This document shows, piece by piece, positions 1 through 7,979 of a stretch of 64,000 nt of DNA. The notes beneath the pieces were generated by a model. The model ran no database searches, had not been told where the DNA came from, and worked only from the letters and a program-made list of their open reading frames with translations. Every line of letters starts with the position of its first letter. Position 1 is the first letter of the stretch. This DNA is from Rhizobium sullae (GTDB lineage Bacteria; Pseudomonadota; Alphaproteobacteria; Rhizobiales; Rhizobiaceae), in the NCBI RefSeq assembly GCF_025200715.1, contig NZ_CP104143.1:4002501-4066500 (forward strand). The letters run 5' to 3'. Both the position numbers and the translations under genes were made by a program.

Positions 1-2
1 GT

Positions 3-377
3 GAAGACATCGCAGAGGCTCAGGCGGTGGTGCTGACGGAGGAAGGCCACGACAACAAGACCTACTCGCTTACCGGCGAGCCGGCGGTGTCCTACGCCGA
101 CATCGCCCAGATCCTGTCCGACGCCCGTGGCGTCCCGGTGCCCCTCATTCCTGTGACGGATGAAGAATATATGGCCAACTATGCAGCGGAGGGTCTGCCC
201 GAACCGTACGCTGCGTTCGCGCTCGAATGGGTCCATGCGGTCAACCTCGGTGAGTGGGGCGACCTCACCGGCGATCTTGAGCGCCTGATCGGTCACAAGC
301 CGCTCACGACGGCCGAATATCTGCGTCACAATTATCCCACGCCCGTTCCGTCGATTGAAGCTGCGAAGAGGCAATAA
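3..377 (+). CDS. NmrA-like NAD(P)H-dependent oxidoreductase, C-terminal part
   Basis: The frame is open from the first bases of the window, so the start lies outside. The visible C-terminal part (about 124 residues) reads EDIAEAQAVVLTEEGH and continues with SLTGEPAVSYADIAQIL. This is the typical end of NmrA-like SDR proteins (NAD(P)H:quinone/azo oxidoreductase relatives), in which a DIA segment precedes the last strand and the substrate-side helices. The Rossmann dinucleotide motif is not in the window, so the substrate cannot be judged. TetR genes often neighbour this family, and a TetR gene lies convergently downstream. Family assignment is fairly secure; function is inferred. Confidence 0.75.
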   Translation, partial: EDIAEAQAVVLTEEGHDNKTYSLTGEPAVSYADIAQILSDARGVPVPLIPVTDEEYMANYAAEGLPEPYAAFALEWVHAVNLGEWGDLTGDLERLIGHKPLTTAEYLRHNYPTPVPSIEAAKRQ

Positions 378-669
378 GGCGGGACGCGATGCGATCGACG
401 CGGGCCAGGGGGAATATCATGGCGCCAATTTAGACGGGGCACACCCAACCTCTCGGTGGGCGACGTCGTCCATGTCGTGGCCAGCGTCCCAGATGCCGGG
501 ATCGTTCGGACAAAGGCTCTGTCGCCCTGGGGACGGCATGAGGGACGACGCACGCCCCGCGCGTGCTTGGTTCACGGAAATCGTGAGCACAGCGAGTGTT
601 CGTCTTCGGGAATTGTGGCCTCCGCGATGGCTACTCCAACCCGGCAGGCCCCCGATAGCGAAGGACAGG
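378..669. other. Non-coding stretch, no gene recognised
   Basis: About 290 bases separate the oxidoreductase stop from the operator-like repeats. Short open frames exist on the + strand, but none has a ribosome binding site or recognisable protein family. It may be the decayed remains of a gene or of a promoter region. Confidence 0.4.
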
Positions 670-725
670 TACCGATCGGTAAAGATCTTGACAGATTAAC
701 TGCGCCTAATCTTTACTGATCGGTA
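670..725. promoter_or_regulatory. Paired TetR-type operator palindromes around a -35-like TTGACA
   Basis: Two 17-base arms (670-686 and 709-725) are inverted copies of each other with one mismatch. Each arm contains the palindrome TACCGATCGGTA (672 region, perfect) or its near copy TACTGATCGGTA (right arm). TTGACA at 688-693 with TTTACT at 712-717 gives an 18-base spacing, so the arrangement looks like a + strand promoter flanked by repressor sites. No + strand gene follows, because the right arm lies inside the last codons of the tetR gene. Promoter activity is inferred only. Confidence 0.55.
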
Positions 726-1938
726 ATTCGGCGGATGCGGTCCACATGGTCAAGCTGCTCTCAACCAACGCCTCAAGCTCACGTTGGCTTGCGCCGGCCC
801 CTCCCTGCATGAGGATGCCGTGCATCAGGGATTGGACAAAGCGCACGAGACCTTCGACATTGACGGTCGGCAACAGGTCGCCGTCGCGTTTGGCCCGCTC
901 AAACCGGGCCGCGAGCAAGTCGCGCCCGATGGCCTGGCGCCTGAGGACTTCGTTGCGGATGGGCTGCGCCTCATCACCGCCTTGCATTGCGTTAAGAACC
1001 ATGAGGCAGCCGCGCGGTTGCCCTTCTGCCTGTTGATCGCGTAGCGCACCCCTGAGCAGCGCTTCGAAAACGCCTCGCGCCGTCGGAGCTTGGAGCGCTT
1101 CAGTTAGGTAGTCTTTACGAAGTGACTGATAGAGGTCGAGGGCCTTGAAAAACAATGCTTCTTTGTTGCCGAACGCGGCGTAGAGACTGGGTCGAGTGAT
1201 TCCCATCGCCTCAGTGAGATCATTCAACGATGCGCCCGCGAAACCCTTGGTCCAAAAGACCTTCATGGCAGCATCGAGCGCTGTGTCGGCGCTGAACCTT
1301 CGCGGGTCGCGGCTTAACTCGCCTGCCGGTGCCGCCCCCCTCGATGAAGTGCTCGCGGCGGCTGCAACGTCGCTGATCGCCCGCCAGGCCGCCACCGCCT
1401 GTTCGGCACCCTCTCGCAGTTCGGCGTGCGGCGCCCCGCCGGCGGCTTTCATAGCGAGGCCGCCGAGAACCGACGTCACATAGCTCGCCAGCCCTGAGGC
1501 ATCAGCGTCCACAGGGAGTTCGCCACTCCGTTTCGCCTCTTCGAACCGGTCTCGCAGTTTCAGTTCTGCCGATTGGCGGCGATGAAGCAGGGCAGCGGGA
1601 ATGTCGGCATTCTCACTGCCCATCGCCAAGCCCGCATGAACGAGTATGCGGCTGGACTCCTGCGCTGGCGAGGTCGTCAGCAAGCGCTTGACGACTTCTT
1701 CGGCCGTGGGGGCTGTGAGCGCCCACTCCCAGTGCTCGTCCTCGCGGGCACTACAGCGGCCGAGAACAGCGTCGAAAAGCCCGCGCTTGCTTCCGAAAGC
1801 CGCGTAGATGCTGGGAGAGTTCAAGCCCATTGCGGCCGTCAGTTCCGCCATGGTTGAGCCGTCGTAGCCCCGGCGACCGAAGACGTCCGCCGCGCGATCT
1901 AGCACTTCGCTTTCTTCGAACGCGCGGGGGCGGGCCAT
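706..1938 (-). CDS. Tandem TetR/AcrR family regulator (two complete TetR units fused)
   Basis: This is a DNA-binding repressor-type protein of about 410 residues, twice the usual TetR length. Unit 1 (about residues 1-190) begins MARPRAF and has the helix-turn-helix MAELTAAMGLNSPSIYAAFG. Unit 2 (about 205-405) repeats the pattern with LNDLTEAMGITRPSLYAAFG. Each unit has its own C-terminal ligand-binding region, and the linker is rich in Ala and Ser. The ATG at 1938 is preferred over the GTG at 1947 because GGAG sits 8 bases upstream of it. The last residues (SAELPISKD) run into an operator-like repeat. The ligand is unknown. One chain could act as a pseudo-dimer. Confidence 0.88.
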   Translation of the reverse strand: MARPRAFEESEVLDRAADVFGRRGYDGSTMAELTAAMGLNSPSIYAAFGSKRGLFDAVLGRCSAREDEHWEWALTAPTAEEVVKRLLTTSPAQESSRILVHAGLAMGSENADIPAALLHRRQSAELKLRDRFEEAKRSGELPVDADASGLASYVTSVLGGLAMKAAGGAPHAELREGAEQAVAAWRAISDVAAAASTSSRGAAPAGELSRDPRRFSADTALDAAMKVFWTKGFAGASLNDLTEAMGITRPSLYAAFGNKEALFFKALDLYQSLRKDYLTEALQAPTARGVFEALLRGALRDQQAEGQPRGCLMVLNAMQGGDEAQPIRNEVLRRQAIGRDLLAARFERAKRDGDLLPTVNVEGLVRFVQSLMHGILMQGGAGASQRELEALVESSLTMWTASAELPISKD

Positions 1939-2074
1939 TGACAGCACTCCATTCTGTAACGTACATCACATAACAGGCTTTGGTCATCCGCCAATCGCGA
2001 CGTGAGACACGGGCCATTTTGTAGCAGGTGTTAGGCCTGCCTGGCTAGATAGTCAGCAAACTAGGAGGTAAAAC

Positions 2075-2863
2075 ATGAGTTCGTTCCGCTTCGAGCAACA
2101 CGGTGCGGTGGGCAAACTGACCTTGCTCGGTGATGCAGACAGCGAGCCAGGGTCCGACTTTCCCTCGTCGCTGCGGGCCGCCGTTCGCCAGGCATATGCA
2201 AGCGACATCCGCGTCCTTCACTTGACGTCCGCGTCCGGCAACATCGCCGTGGCAGACGATCTGGGCGCCATCGGTGACAAGGGCTCGAAATTTCTCGAAG
2301 CGTTTGCGGCCGACATCCTGGCTTCGATCCGTCTCATCGAGGAACTGCCCGTCCCCACGGTTGCTTCGGTAGCAGGGATGGCCTTGGGCGGCGGTTTCGA
2401 ACTGCTCCTGGCGTTCGATTTCCTGGTCGTCGCAGAGTCGGCGATGCTCGTCCTCCCGGAAGTGTCGGTCGGCGGCATTCCAATGGCAGGCGGGGTGCAG
2501 CGGCTCGCCGATCGCGTCGGCAAAACGCTCGCTACTCGCTTCGTCCTGCTTTCGGAGCCAATTTTCGGAAAGGTCGCAGTCGATCTGGGTATCGCAACCC
2601 ATTCAGCGCCTGACGGCAAGTTGGAGGAGGTCTCCGACGAACTCGTGCGGCATCTCGCGACAGGGCCGACCCTCGCGTACGGCAAGGCGCGCACGCTCAT
2701 CCACACCTGGGCTACCGGCGGCGTTGCGGCTGCCGACATAATCTCCACCCAGCTCGGCGCTGGCATCCTTGACACCAAGGATGGCGCAGAGGGAATGGCC
2801 ATTGCGGTCGCGGCTGTGCGCAAACACGAGCCGATCCCGAAGATCCAGTTCGCAGGGAAGTAA
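2075..2863 (+). CDS. Enoyl-CoA hydratase/isomerase family protein
   Basis: A crotonase-fold protein of 262 residues, the usual length for the family. The oxyanion-hole region GMALGGGFELLLAFDFLVV (about residues 101-119) and the LPEVSVGGIPMAGGVQRL segment carrying one of the catalytic Glu positions are present. The first half is more divergent than in FadB or PaaF, so the acyl-CoA substrate cannot be assigned. AGGAGG about 7 bases before the ATG is a strong ribosome binding site. It is divergent from the tandem TetR gene, which may control it. A hairpin follows the stop codon. Confidence 0.85.
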   Translation: MSSFRFEQHGAVGKLTLLGDADSEPGSDFPSSLRAAVRQAYASDIRVLHLTSASGNIAVADDLGAIGDKGSKFLEAFAADILASIRLIEELPVPTVASVAGMALGGGFELLLAFDFLVVAESAMLVLPEVSVGGIPMAGGVQRLADRVGKTLATRFVLLSEPIFGKVAVDLGIATHSAPDGKLEEVSDELVRHLATGPTLAYGKARTLIHTWATGGVAAADIISTQLGAGILDTKDGAEGMAIAVAAVRKHEPIPKIQFAGK

Positions 2864-2887
2864 CTCGATCCGGTGCTGACATCAATT

Positions 2888-2927
2888 CTCGGAGTCAGGC
2901 AGCGGTTAGTCTGCGACTGACTCCGAG
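2888..2927 (+). terminator. Hairpin downstream of the enoyl-CoA hydratase gene
   Basis: An 11-base stem (CTCGGAGTCAG with CTGACTCCGAG) encloses an 18-base loop, 25 bases after the stop codon. There is no strong T run, so it may act as a terminator or as an RNA stabiliser. Confidence 0.5.
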
Positions 2928-3068
2928 ACGGATGACAGAGAGTTCAAAGTAACCCGAACACCATCTCGATCGCACGCGAACTATTATCGAGCTGTATACT
3001 TCACAGATCGATCTCAGCGGTCGCCGCCTCGCGTGCGTCAATTTCACAATTCAAATGGAGTATGAAAG

Positions 3069-4040
3069 ATGACTTTCGTGGATCGGAATAGATCGCTGAA
3101 GCAGACCTTTGTAGAAACCAATGGCGTCAAGCTGAACGTTGTCGAGGAAGGCGAGGGCCCGGCTGTGCTGTTCGTCCACGGCTTTCCTGACGGATGGCGG
3201 GGCTGGCGCCGGCAGATGGCGGCAGTCGCGGCCGCGGGTTACCGCGCGATATCGTTCGATACGCGTGGCTATGGCGATAGCTCCAAGCCTGAAGACGCCG
3301 CGCTTTACACGGTTCTCTACCACGTCGGAGACCTTGTCGGCATCCTCGCGAAACTCGGGATCGAGCGCGCTAGCCTGGTCGGCCACGACTTCGGTGCGAC
3401 GGTGAGCTGGAACGCGGCGGTGATGCGTCCGGATCTGTTTGACGCGGTCTTCGGCCTCAGTGTCCCTCCGGTGCTACCGGGTGCGGGGCCAAGCATGCTC
3501 GAAATGCTGAAGGCCGCCGGCAAGGAGGGAGCCTTTTATATGTTCCGCCACATGAAGCCGGAGGCCGACCAGGAGTGGGCGGATGCGGCCACGACTTTCC
3601 CGGGCGCTCTCTATTGGATGTCGGGGTTGCCCGATGCTTCCGAAGGATGGGGTCCGATGGACCCAAGCAAAGATATGCACCGGCCATCCCCGATCGGCAT
3701 CCCGCCCTTCGCTGACCGCGAGGACGCCGAGACGATGATCGCAGGCTTCCAGCGTGATGGCTTCCACGGCCCACTGAATATCTATCGCGGCATGCAGCCC
3801 TATTTCGACCAAGCAAAAGCATTTGCCGGGGCGAAGATCCGACAGCCAGCCTTCTTTGCGTATGGCACAGCAGACAGCATGGTTAAGATGCGAGCTTTGA
3901 ACGAGGAAGATCTCAAGCCGGCCGTGCCAAACCTCCAGGGGTTCCTACCACTTGAGGGCGTCGGGCACTGGCCACAGCTCGAGGCGTCTGAGGCAGTGAA
4001 TGAGGCGCTGGTCGCCTTTCTCAACAAGAGGAAGGCTTGA
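3069..4040 (+). CDS. Alpha/beta hydrolase, epoxide hydrolase type
   Basis: A 323-residue alpha/beta hydrolase. The oxyanion-hole motif HGFPD is at about residues 37-41. The nucleophile elbow GHDFGA has Asp107 in place of Ser, as in soluble epoxide hydrolases and haloalkane dehalogenases. The catalytic His lies in GVGHWPQ near the C-terminus. These features point to opening of an epoxide through a covalent Asp ester, although the natural substrate is unknown. The next gene (azoreductase) starts four bases after the stop, so the two are probably co-transcribed and may serve detoxification. Confidence 0.85.
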   Translation: MTFVDRNRSLKQTFVETNGVKLNVVEEGEGPAVLFVHGFPDGWRGWRRQMAAVAAAGYRAISFDTRGYGDSSKPEDAALYTVLYHVGDLVGILAKLGIERASLVGHDFGATVSWNAAVMRPDLFDAVFGLSVPPVLPGAGPSMLEMLKAAGKEGAFYMFRHMKPEADQEWADAATTFPGALYWMSGLPDASEGWGPMDPSKDMHRPSPIGIPPFADREDAETMIAGFQRDGFHGPLNIYRGMQPYFDQAKAFAGAKIRQPAFFAYGTADSMVKMRALNEEDLKPAVPNLQGFLPLEGVGHWPQLEASEAVNEALVAFLNKRKA

Positions 4041-4043
4041 GCC

Positions 4044-4724
4044 GTGACGACGATTTTTCGTTTGGATGCAAGCATTCGTGCCGTCGGCTCTCAAAGCCGC
4101 GCTCTAGCTTCAACGCTCGAGGACTCTATCCGAACGCAACTGGCAGAGCTGGATGTCGTGAGGCGGGACGTTGGCCTTTCACCCCTGCCTGCAACAGCTT
4201 GGGCCCGTGCCGTGCAGGCTGGTCCAAAGGCCCTCAGCGAACGCACGACGGAGGAGGTGGAGGCGGCAGCGCTGGCAACCAAATTGGCCGATGAGATGCT
4301 GGCAGCAGATGCCTTCATTTTTTCGGTTCCGCTCTACAATTACGCTGTTTCGCAACACGCAAAGGCGTGGATTGACCTTCTGGTAACCGAACCGCGTTTC
4401 ACCGTTAAGGTGGCGTCGCCGATCTCGAAGCGTCCCGCCTATCTGATCTCAGCGCGTGGAGGCGCGTACGGCCCTGGCATGCCGAAGGAAGGCTGGGACC
4501 ACGCGACGCCCTGGCTTAGGCGCATCTTCGAAGACAGCTGGGGATTGGACCTCCAACTCATCGATGTCGAGCTGACCCTCGCTGATGTTAATCCCGCTAT
4601 GGCCTCGTTGCGGGACCTCGCGGCGTCTAATCTTAAGCAGGCGCACGCCGCCGCCAAGCAAGCGGGAGAACAGCTGGCGACGCGACTTACAAAATCGCTG
4701 GCGTCTGAGCCGGGGCAAGCGTGA
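4044..4724 (+). CDS. azoR: FMN-dependent NADH-azoreductase (AzoR family)
   Basis: A flavodoxin-like protein of 226 residues starting at GTG just after the hydrolase stop. The N-terminal segment LDASIRAVGSQSR matches the FMN phosphate loop of AzoR, and FSVPLYNYAVSQHAKAWIDLL matches the conserved PMYNF region that holds the flavin. SARGGAYG corresponds to the second flavin-contacting loop. The family reduces quinones and azo dyes with NAD(P)H and FMN in the cytoplasm. The gene symbol rests on family similarity only. It is close enough to the epoxide hydrolase gene to be translationally coupled. Confidence 0.82.
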   Translation: MTTIFRLDASIRAVGSQSRALASTLEDSIRTQLAELDVVRRDVGLSPLPATAWARAVQAGPKALSERTTEEVEAAALATKLADEMLAADAFIFSVPLYNYAVSQHAKAWIDLLVTEPRFTVKVASPISKRPAYLISARGGAYGPGMPKEGWDHATPWLRRIFEDSWGLDLQLIDVELTLADVNPAMASLRDLAASNLKQAHAAAKQAGEQLATRLTKSLASEPGQA

Positions 4725-4896
4725 CAATGAAGGACCGGCGCATGCCACGGTGCGGAGCATCAGCGCGGACACCGACGTTGCCACACCGGTGATCGCGGAA
4801 CAACGCCTACGAACGGTGCGCGAGTCCACGGTAACCTGCTGCGCTGCGCAAATAGATCAACTCGCTCACTTATCTTGATCTAGCGGCTCGCATCGA

Positions 4897-5199
4897 ATGC
4901 CGAACCTCGCGCTTGATCTTCGCTATCTTAAATATGCGATCGTCGTTGCCGAGCAAGGCAGCTTTCGGCGAGCCGCTGACATATTGAATCTGCCGCAGTC
5001 GACCGTTAGCCGGCGTATTCAGATACTCGAACGAACGCTTGGCTTACCGTTGTTCGAGCGCAGTAGGATCGGAGCCCGGCCGACTCTTGCAGGAGAGCGC
5101 TTCGTCCGCGAAGCAGCGACCCTAAGTTTTGTAAAGCTGAATCGATCCCTCTTAGCCGGTCCGCGAATTGAGTCGGCGATCTTGATGCTGCCTTCATAA
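4897..5199 (+). pseudogene. Truncated LysR-family regulator (DNA-binding domain only)
   Basis: About 85 residues match the LysR helix-turn-helix (LRYLKYAIVVAEQGSFRRAADILNLPQSTVSRRIQILE, given here as a region from residue 8 to 46). The effector-binding domain of about 200 residues is missing. The frame runs straight into the 3' end of the convergent hipA gene, overlapping it by six bases. This suggests that arrival of the HipBA module removed the rest of the gene. It may still make a short DNA-binding protein, but a relic is more likely. Confidence 0.7.
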
Positions 5200-6441
5200 C
5201 GTCAATGCCCGTTTTAGATCATCGTGCTCGAAGGCGCTGGCCATCCGGGTGATCTCGGCGGAACGGGCGCCGGCCGCCTTGGCGGTCTCTCGCCACGTCG
5301 CAGTAACGGTCGCTACCTCTTTGATGATCGCGCGGGCCTGTGGAAGCGCGAGGCCGAAGAACTGCGAAGCCGCCTCAAGCAGGTCGAGCGAGCAGGTGCC
5401 TTCGTCGAGGTCGATGTTCGTCGTCAGCACGCGCGCCTTGAGGTCGGTGGGCACGGGGTTCAGGTCATAGGCGGGAGAAAGGGACCATCCCGCCTTACCA
5501 AGCCAAAGGAAACCATGGTTGCGCAGGTGATCATCGACATTAGAAATCAGGACGTTAAAGACGACCCGCCGATAGAGGGCATGAGCGTCGGTCTTCCCCT
5601 GCGCGCCATGTTGCGTAAGAGCGTCGACGATTTCAGGGTAGCTGCCGCGCTCACCGTCCTTGGCGCCCATCATCGCCATCGCTGACAGGAAAGGAAGGCG
5701 GATCGAGCCGGAACGATCGAAGCGTCGGGACAGCATCACCGCCCTGCCGGCGACCTCGATCAGCTCATGGTGCGGCGTGGTAATACCGGACTGCTCGGCC
5801 AGCCGCAGCGCGATCTCCTCCCATGTCTCCATGCTGTAGTCGTCGGTCTCCTTCGGAAACTTGGCGATTGAGAGGTGTCCGTGCTGGTCGATGACCGAGG
5901 CCTTCGGCCGGGCACCGCCGAGGGAAGAGCCGGGGGCGAAGATGAGTTGAAGGTCCTCGTCCGTTTCCTCGTCCCGGAGGATTCGTTCGGTGATCTGGAG
6001 CAGCCGCCCGAGTTCGATCAGGGCTGGGACGCCGGCGCGGATAGGCGCCTGGAACGCCTCTTCGCCTGCCCAGCGGAATCTGAGGGCACCCAGGCGGGTC
6101 TCGTCGGCGACGCCGAGCAGGTAGTCGCTTTCCGCAAGGGTGCGAACGGCGCGGCCTTCACGTTCGGCAAGACGGCGCTCGGCCCGTTGCATAAGACGGC
6201 GCCCCCATGTGTCGGGCGCTGAGTCTCCTATGGAGCCGAAAGTCGCCAGTCCGGCAGGAGGGGCGAAGGCACCGCGGGTCAGGGCAAGGGCAGGCTCAAG
6301 CGAGAACCGGTCTGGATCGGCGAGCCACGTGGCATCATATTCGAAAAGGATAGTCTCCGTGCCTCGAACGCGATTGCTCCTCGTCAGGCCGATAGGGCGC
6401 GTGCGGCCGTCCAGGTCGATATGTACCTCGAAATCAGCCAT
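5194..6441 (-). CDS. hipA: HipA-family serine/threonine kinase toxin
   Basis: 415 residues, within the usual HipA length. The ATP-site loop GSSLGGARPKASV (about 172-184) and the catalytic segment NVDDHLRNHGFLW followed by LSPAYDLNPVP are present as in active HipA kinases, which phosphorylate aminoacyl-tRNA synthetases or other translation targets. The start codon overlaps the end of the hipB gene by eight bases, which is typical of translational coupling in type II toxin-antitoxin pairs. The catalytic residues look intact, so the toxin is probably functional. Its exact target cannot be told from sequence. Confidence 0.92.
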   Translation of the reverse strand: MADFEVHIDLDGRTRPIGLTRSNRVRGTETILFEYDATWLADPDRFSLEPALALTRGAFAPPAGLATFGSIGDSAPDTWGRRLMQRAERRLAEREGRAVRTLAESDYLLGVADETRLGALRFRWAGEEAFQAPIRAGVPALIELGRLLQITERILRDEETDEDLQLIFAPGSSLGGARPKASVIDQHGHLSIAKFPKETDDYSMETWEEIALRLAEQSGITTPHHELIEVAGRAVMLSRRFDRSGSIRLPFLSAMAMMGAKDGERGSYPEIVDALTQHGAQGKTDAHALYRRVVFNVLISNVDDHLRNHGFLWLGKAGWSLSPAYDLNPVPTDLKARVLTTNIDLDEGTCSLDLLEAASQFFGLALPQARAIIKEVATVTATWRETAKAAGARSAEITRMASAFEHDDLKRALTL

Positions 6442-6769
6442 CGCTGGATGATCCGACTGTTCGCTTAAGGTGGACGTGCTTGGGTAGTTCCGCGCTGGCT
6501 AGCGCTTGTCCAACCGGGTCGTTGCCGATGTCGGCGATCTGGCCCAGACCGTCGAGCAGGCCGAGCGCCTGAAGGACGCCTGCATAAATGCCGATGCTGA
6601 CATTGGTGTCCCCAGCCTCGACCTTTTGCAGGGTCGAGCGGGACGTGAAGGCGCGCTCTGCGACGACAGCCATTGGCAGCCGCCGACGCCGACGGGCATC
6701 GTGGATGTCTGCACCGAGCTTGCGCAGGACGCGCCGCACAGCGGCGGGAGGGTTATGTGGTGTAGGCAT
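6434..6769 (-). CDS. hipB: HipB-type antitoxin, XRE helix-turn-helix
   Basis: About 111 residues with a Cro/CI helix-turn-helix (VAERAFTSRSTLQKVEAGDT, about residues 38-57). It is the antitoxin and operon repressor partner of hipA, whose start it overlaps. I chose the internal ATG at 6769 over the upstream start at 6784 because an inverted repeat that looks like the operator lies at 6777-6813 and should be upstream of the coding region. The protein ends with a charged tail (HLKRTVGSSSDG). Confidence 0.85.
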   Translation of the reverse strand: MPTPHNPPAAVRRVLRKLGADIHDARRRRRLPMAVVAERAFTSRSTLQKVEAGDTNVSIGIYAGVLQALGLLDGLGQIADIGNDPVGQALASAELPKHVHLKRTVGSSSDG

Positions 6770-6776
6770 TTGAAAC

Positions 6777-6813
6777 CTTCGCACTACAGATTGGCGAGAT
6801 ATGTAGCACGAAG
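6777..6813. promoter_or_regulatory. Inverted repeat, likely HipB autoregulatory operator
   Basis: The arms CTTCGCACTACA (6777-6788) and TGTAGCACGAAG (6802-6813) are inverted copies with two mismatches and 13 bases between them, directly upstream of hipB. HipB-type antitoxins repress their own promoter through such repeats. Function is inferred from position and symmetry. Confidence 0.55.
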
Positions 6814-7210
6814 ATTACAATTTTCCTAGCCCTCGCGCGAAGGTCATCCCATTGAGAGAGAGGATGGCGGACCGGGCCCGTGACGGTATAATTCTGGGAG
6901 GCTGAATCGTGGCCGGCGTAGTCTGGCGTAGAGGTGGCGGTACGGGCGGAGGGGCCTTTCGGGGTGATGTCGCCCCCGCGCTTGCCGATAGATGGCGGTG
7001 GCGAAAAGTGTAGCGCGAGCGCCCAACGCGTGTCGAGGACACCGGGCTGCATGAGGTTCGCCTCCGATCATGCCGCGCTGTTGAGCCTGTCTAAGACATA
7101 TTAGTTGGCCTTGCGCACGGTCGTTCCCAGCAATTCATCGAGAGTCGCACCGACGCAACCTGCGTAACCCAACAGATATTCACAAATTTGCTCACGCTAC
7201 CTGCGAAGTT
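6814..7210. other. About 400 bases with no recognised gene
   Basis: Several short open frames occur in this stretch, but none has a credible start region or family resemblance. It contains the junction between the HipBA module and the anmK relic. Confidence 0.4.
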
Positions 7211-7795
7211 GTTCTACAATCTCTGGGCAGGCCCTATGACAAGGACGGCGAAGTCGCCTCCAAGGGCAAGGTCGCCGACATGCTGATGGGGAGATTGAAA
7301 GAGCACGACTTCTTCAAGCGACCGATCCCGCGGAGCGCCTCGCGTCTCGACTTCGGCTCCTCCTATCTCGACCGCCAGATGGAGGAGTTCAGTCATCTTT
7401 CGACAGAGGATTTGCTGGCGACTTTGACCGAGTTTGCCGCGTACGCGATCACGCGTTCGATCACCGACAGCGTCAAAATGCTAAGCGAAATATCGGTGAT
7501 CATGGCCAGTGGCAGAGGCACCCGGAATCATTACTTGATGAGTAGGCTGCCGGAATACATGCCGAGGGGTCTGCGCCTGACGACATCTGACGAGTTTGGC
7601 GTTCCGGCGAAGTTCAGGGAGGCGATCAAGTTTGCGACGCTTGCCTACGCCACGGTCAACCAGCTCGCCAACAACATACCCGCTGCTTCCGGCGCGACCC
7701 GGTTTGGAATCCTTGGCAAGCTGGTGCAGTTGCCCCGCCATGCAAAGGGAGTAACCGAATATGCGGCTTATGGAGTCGAGCCAACCTGGCCATGA
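7211..7795 (+). pseudogene. anmK: Anhydro-N-acetylmuramic acid kinase, C-terminal fragment
   Basis: The frame reads LGRPYDKDGEVASKGKVADML and then the characteristic AnmK C-terminal half: a PRSASRLDFG segment (equivalent to PPKSTGRE.F), DLLATLTEFAAYAI, a degraded GGGA.N..L motif, EFGVPAKFREAIKFATLAY and NNIPAASGATRFGILG. AnmK phosphorylates 1,6-anhydro-MurNAc recovered from cell wall turnover. The ATP-binding N-terminal half is absent and there is no proper start, so the fragment should be inactive. It lies just upstream of a sugar ABC transporter operon, which may once have supplied the substrate. Confidence 0.75.
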
Positions 7796-7979
7796 TGGAG
7801 GATCGGCGAAAGGAGAGGCTTACGGCTCGAAGACCACAACTGTCAGGAGGGGAACCGCCAGGCGAAAGACACGGCTAGCCTAACCATATCCAGGCCCGAC
7901 GGTATCTATGTCCTTGAAAAGGCATTGGCGTCGGAATCAATGACATCAGGGCGGGCGAACCAACAAAGGGAGGTAACGA

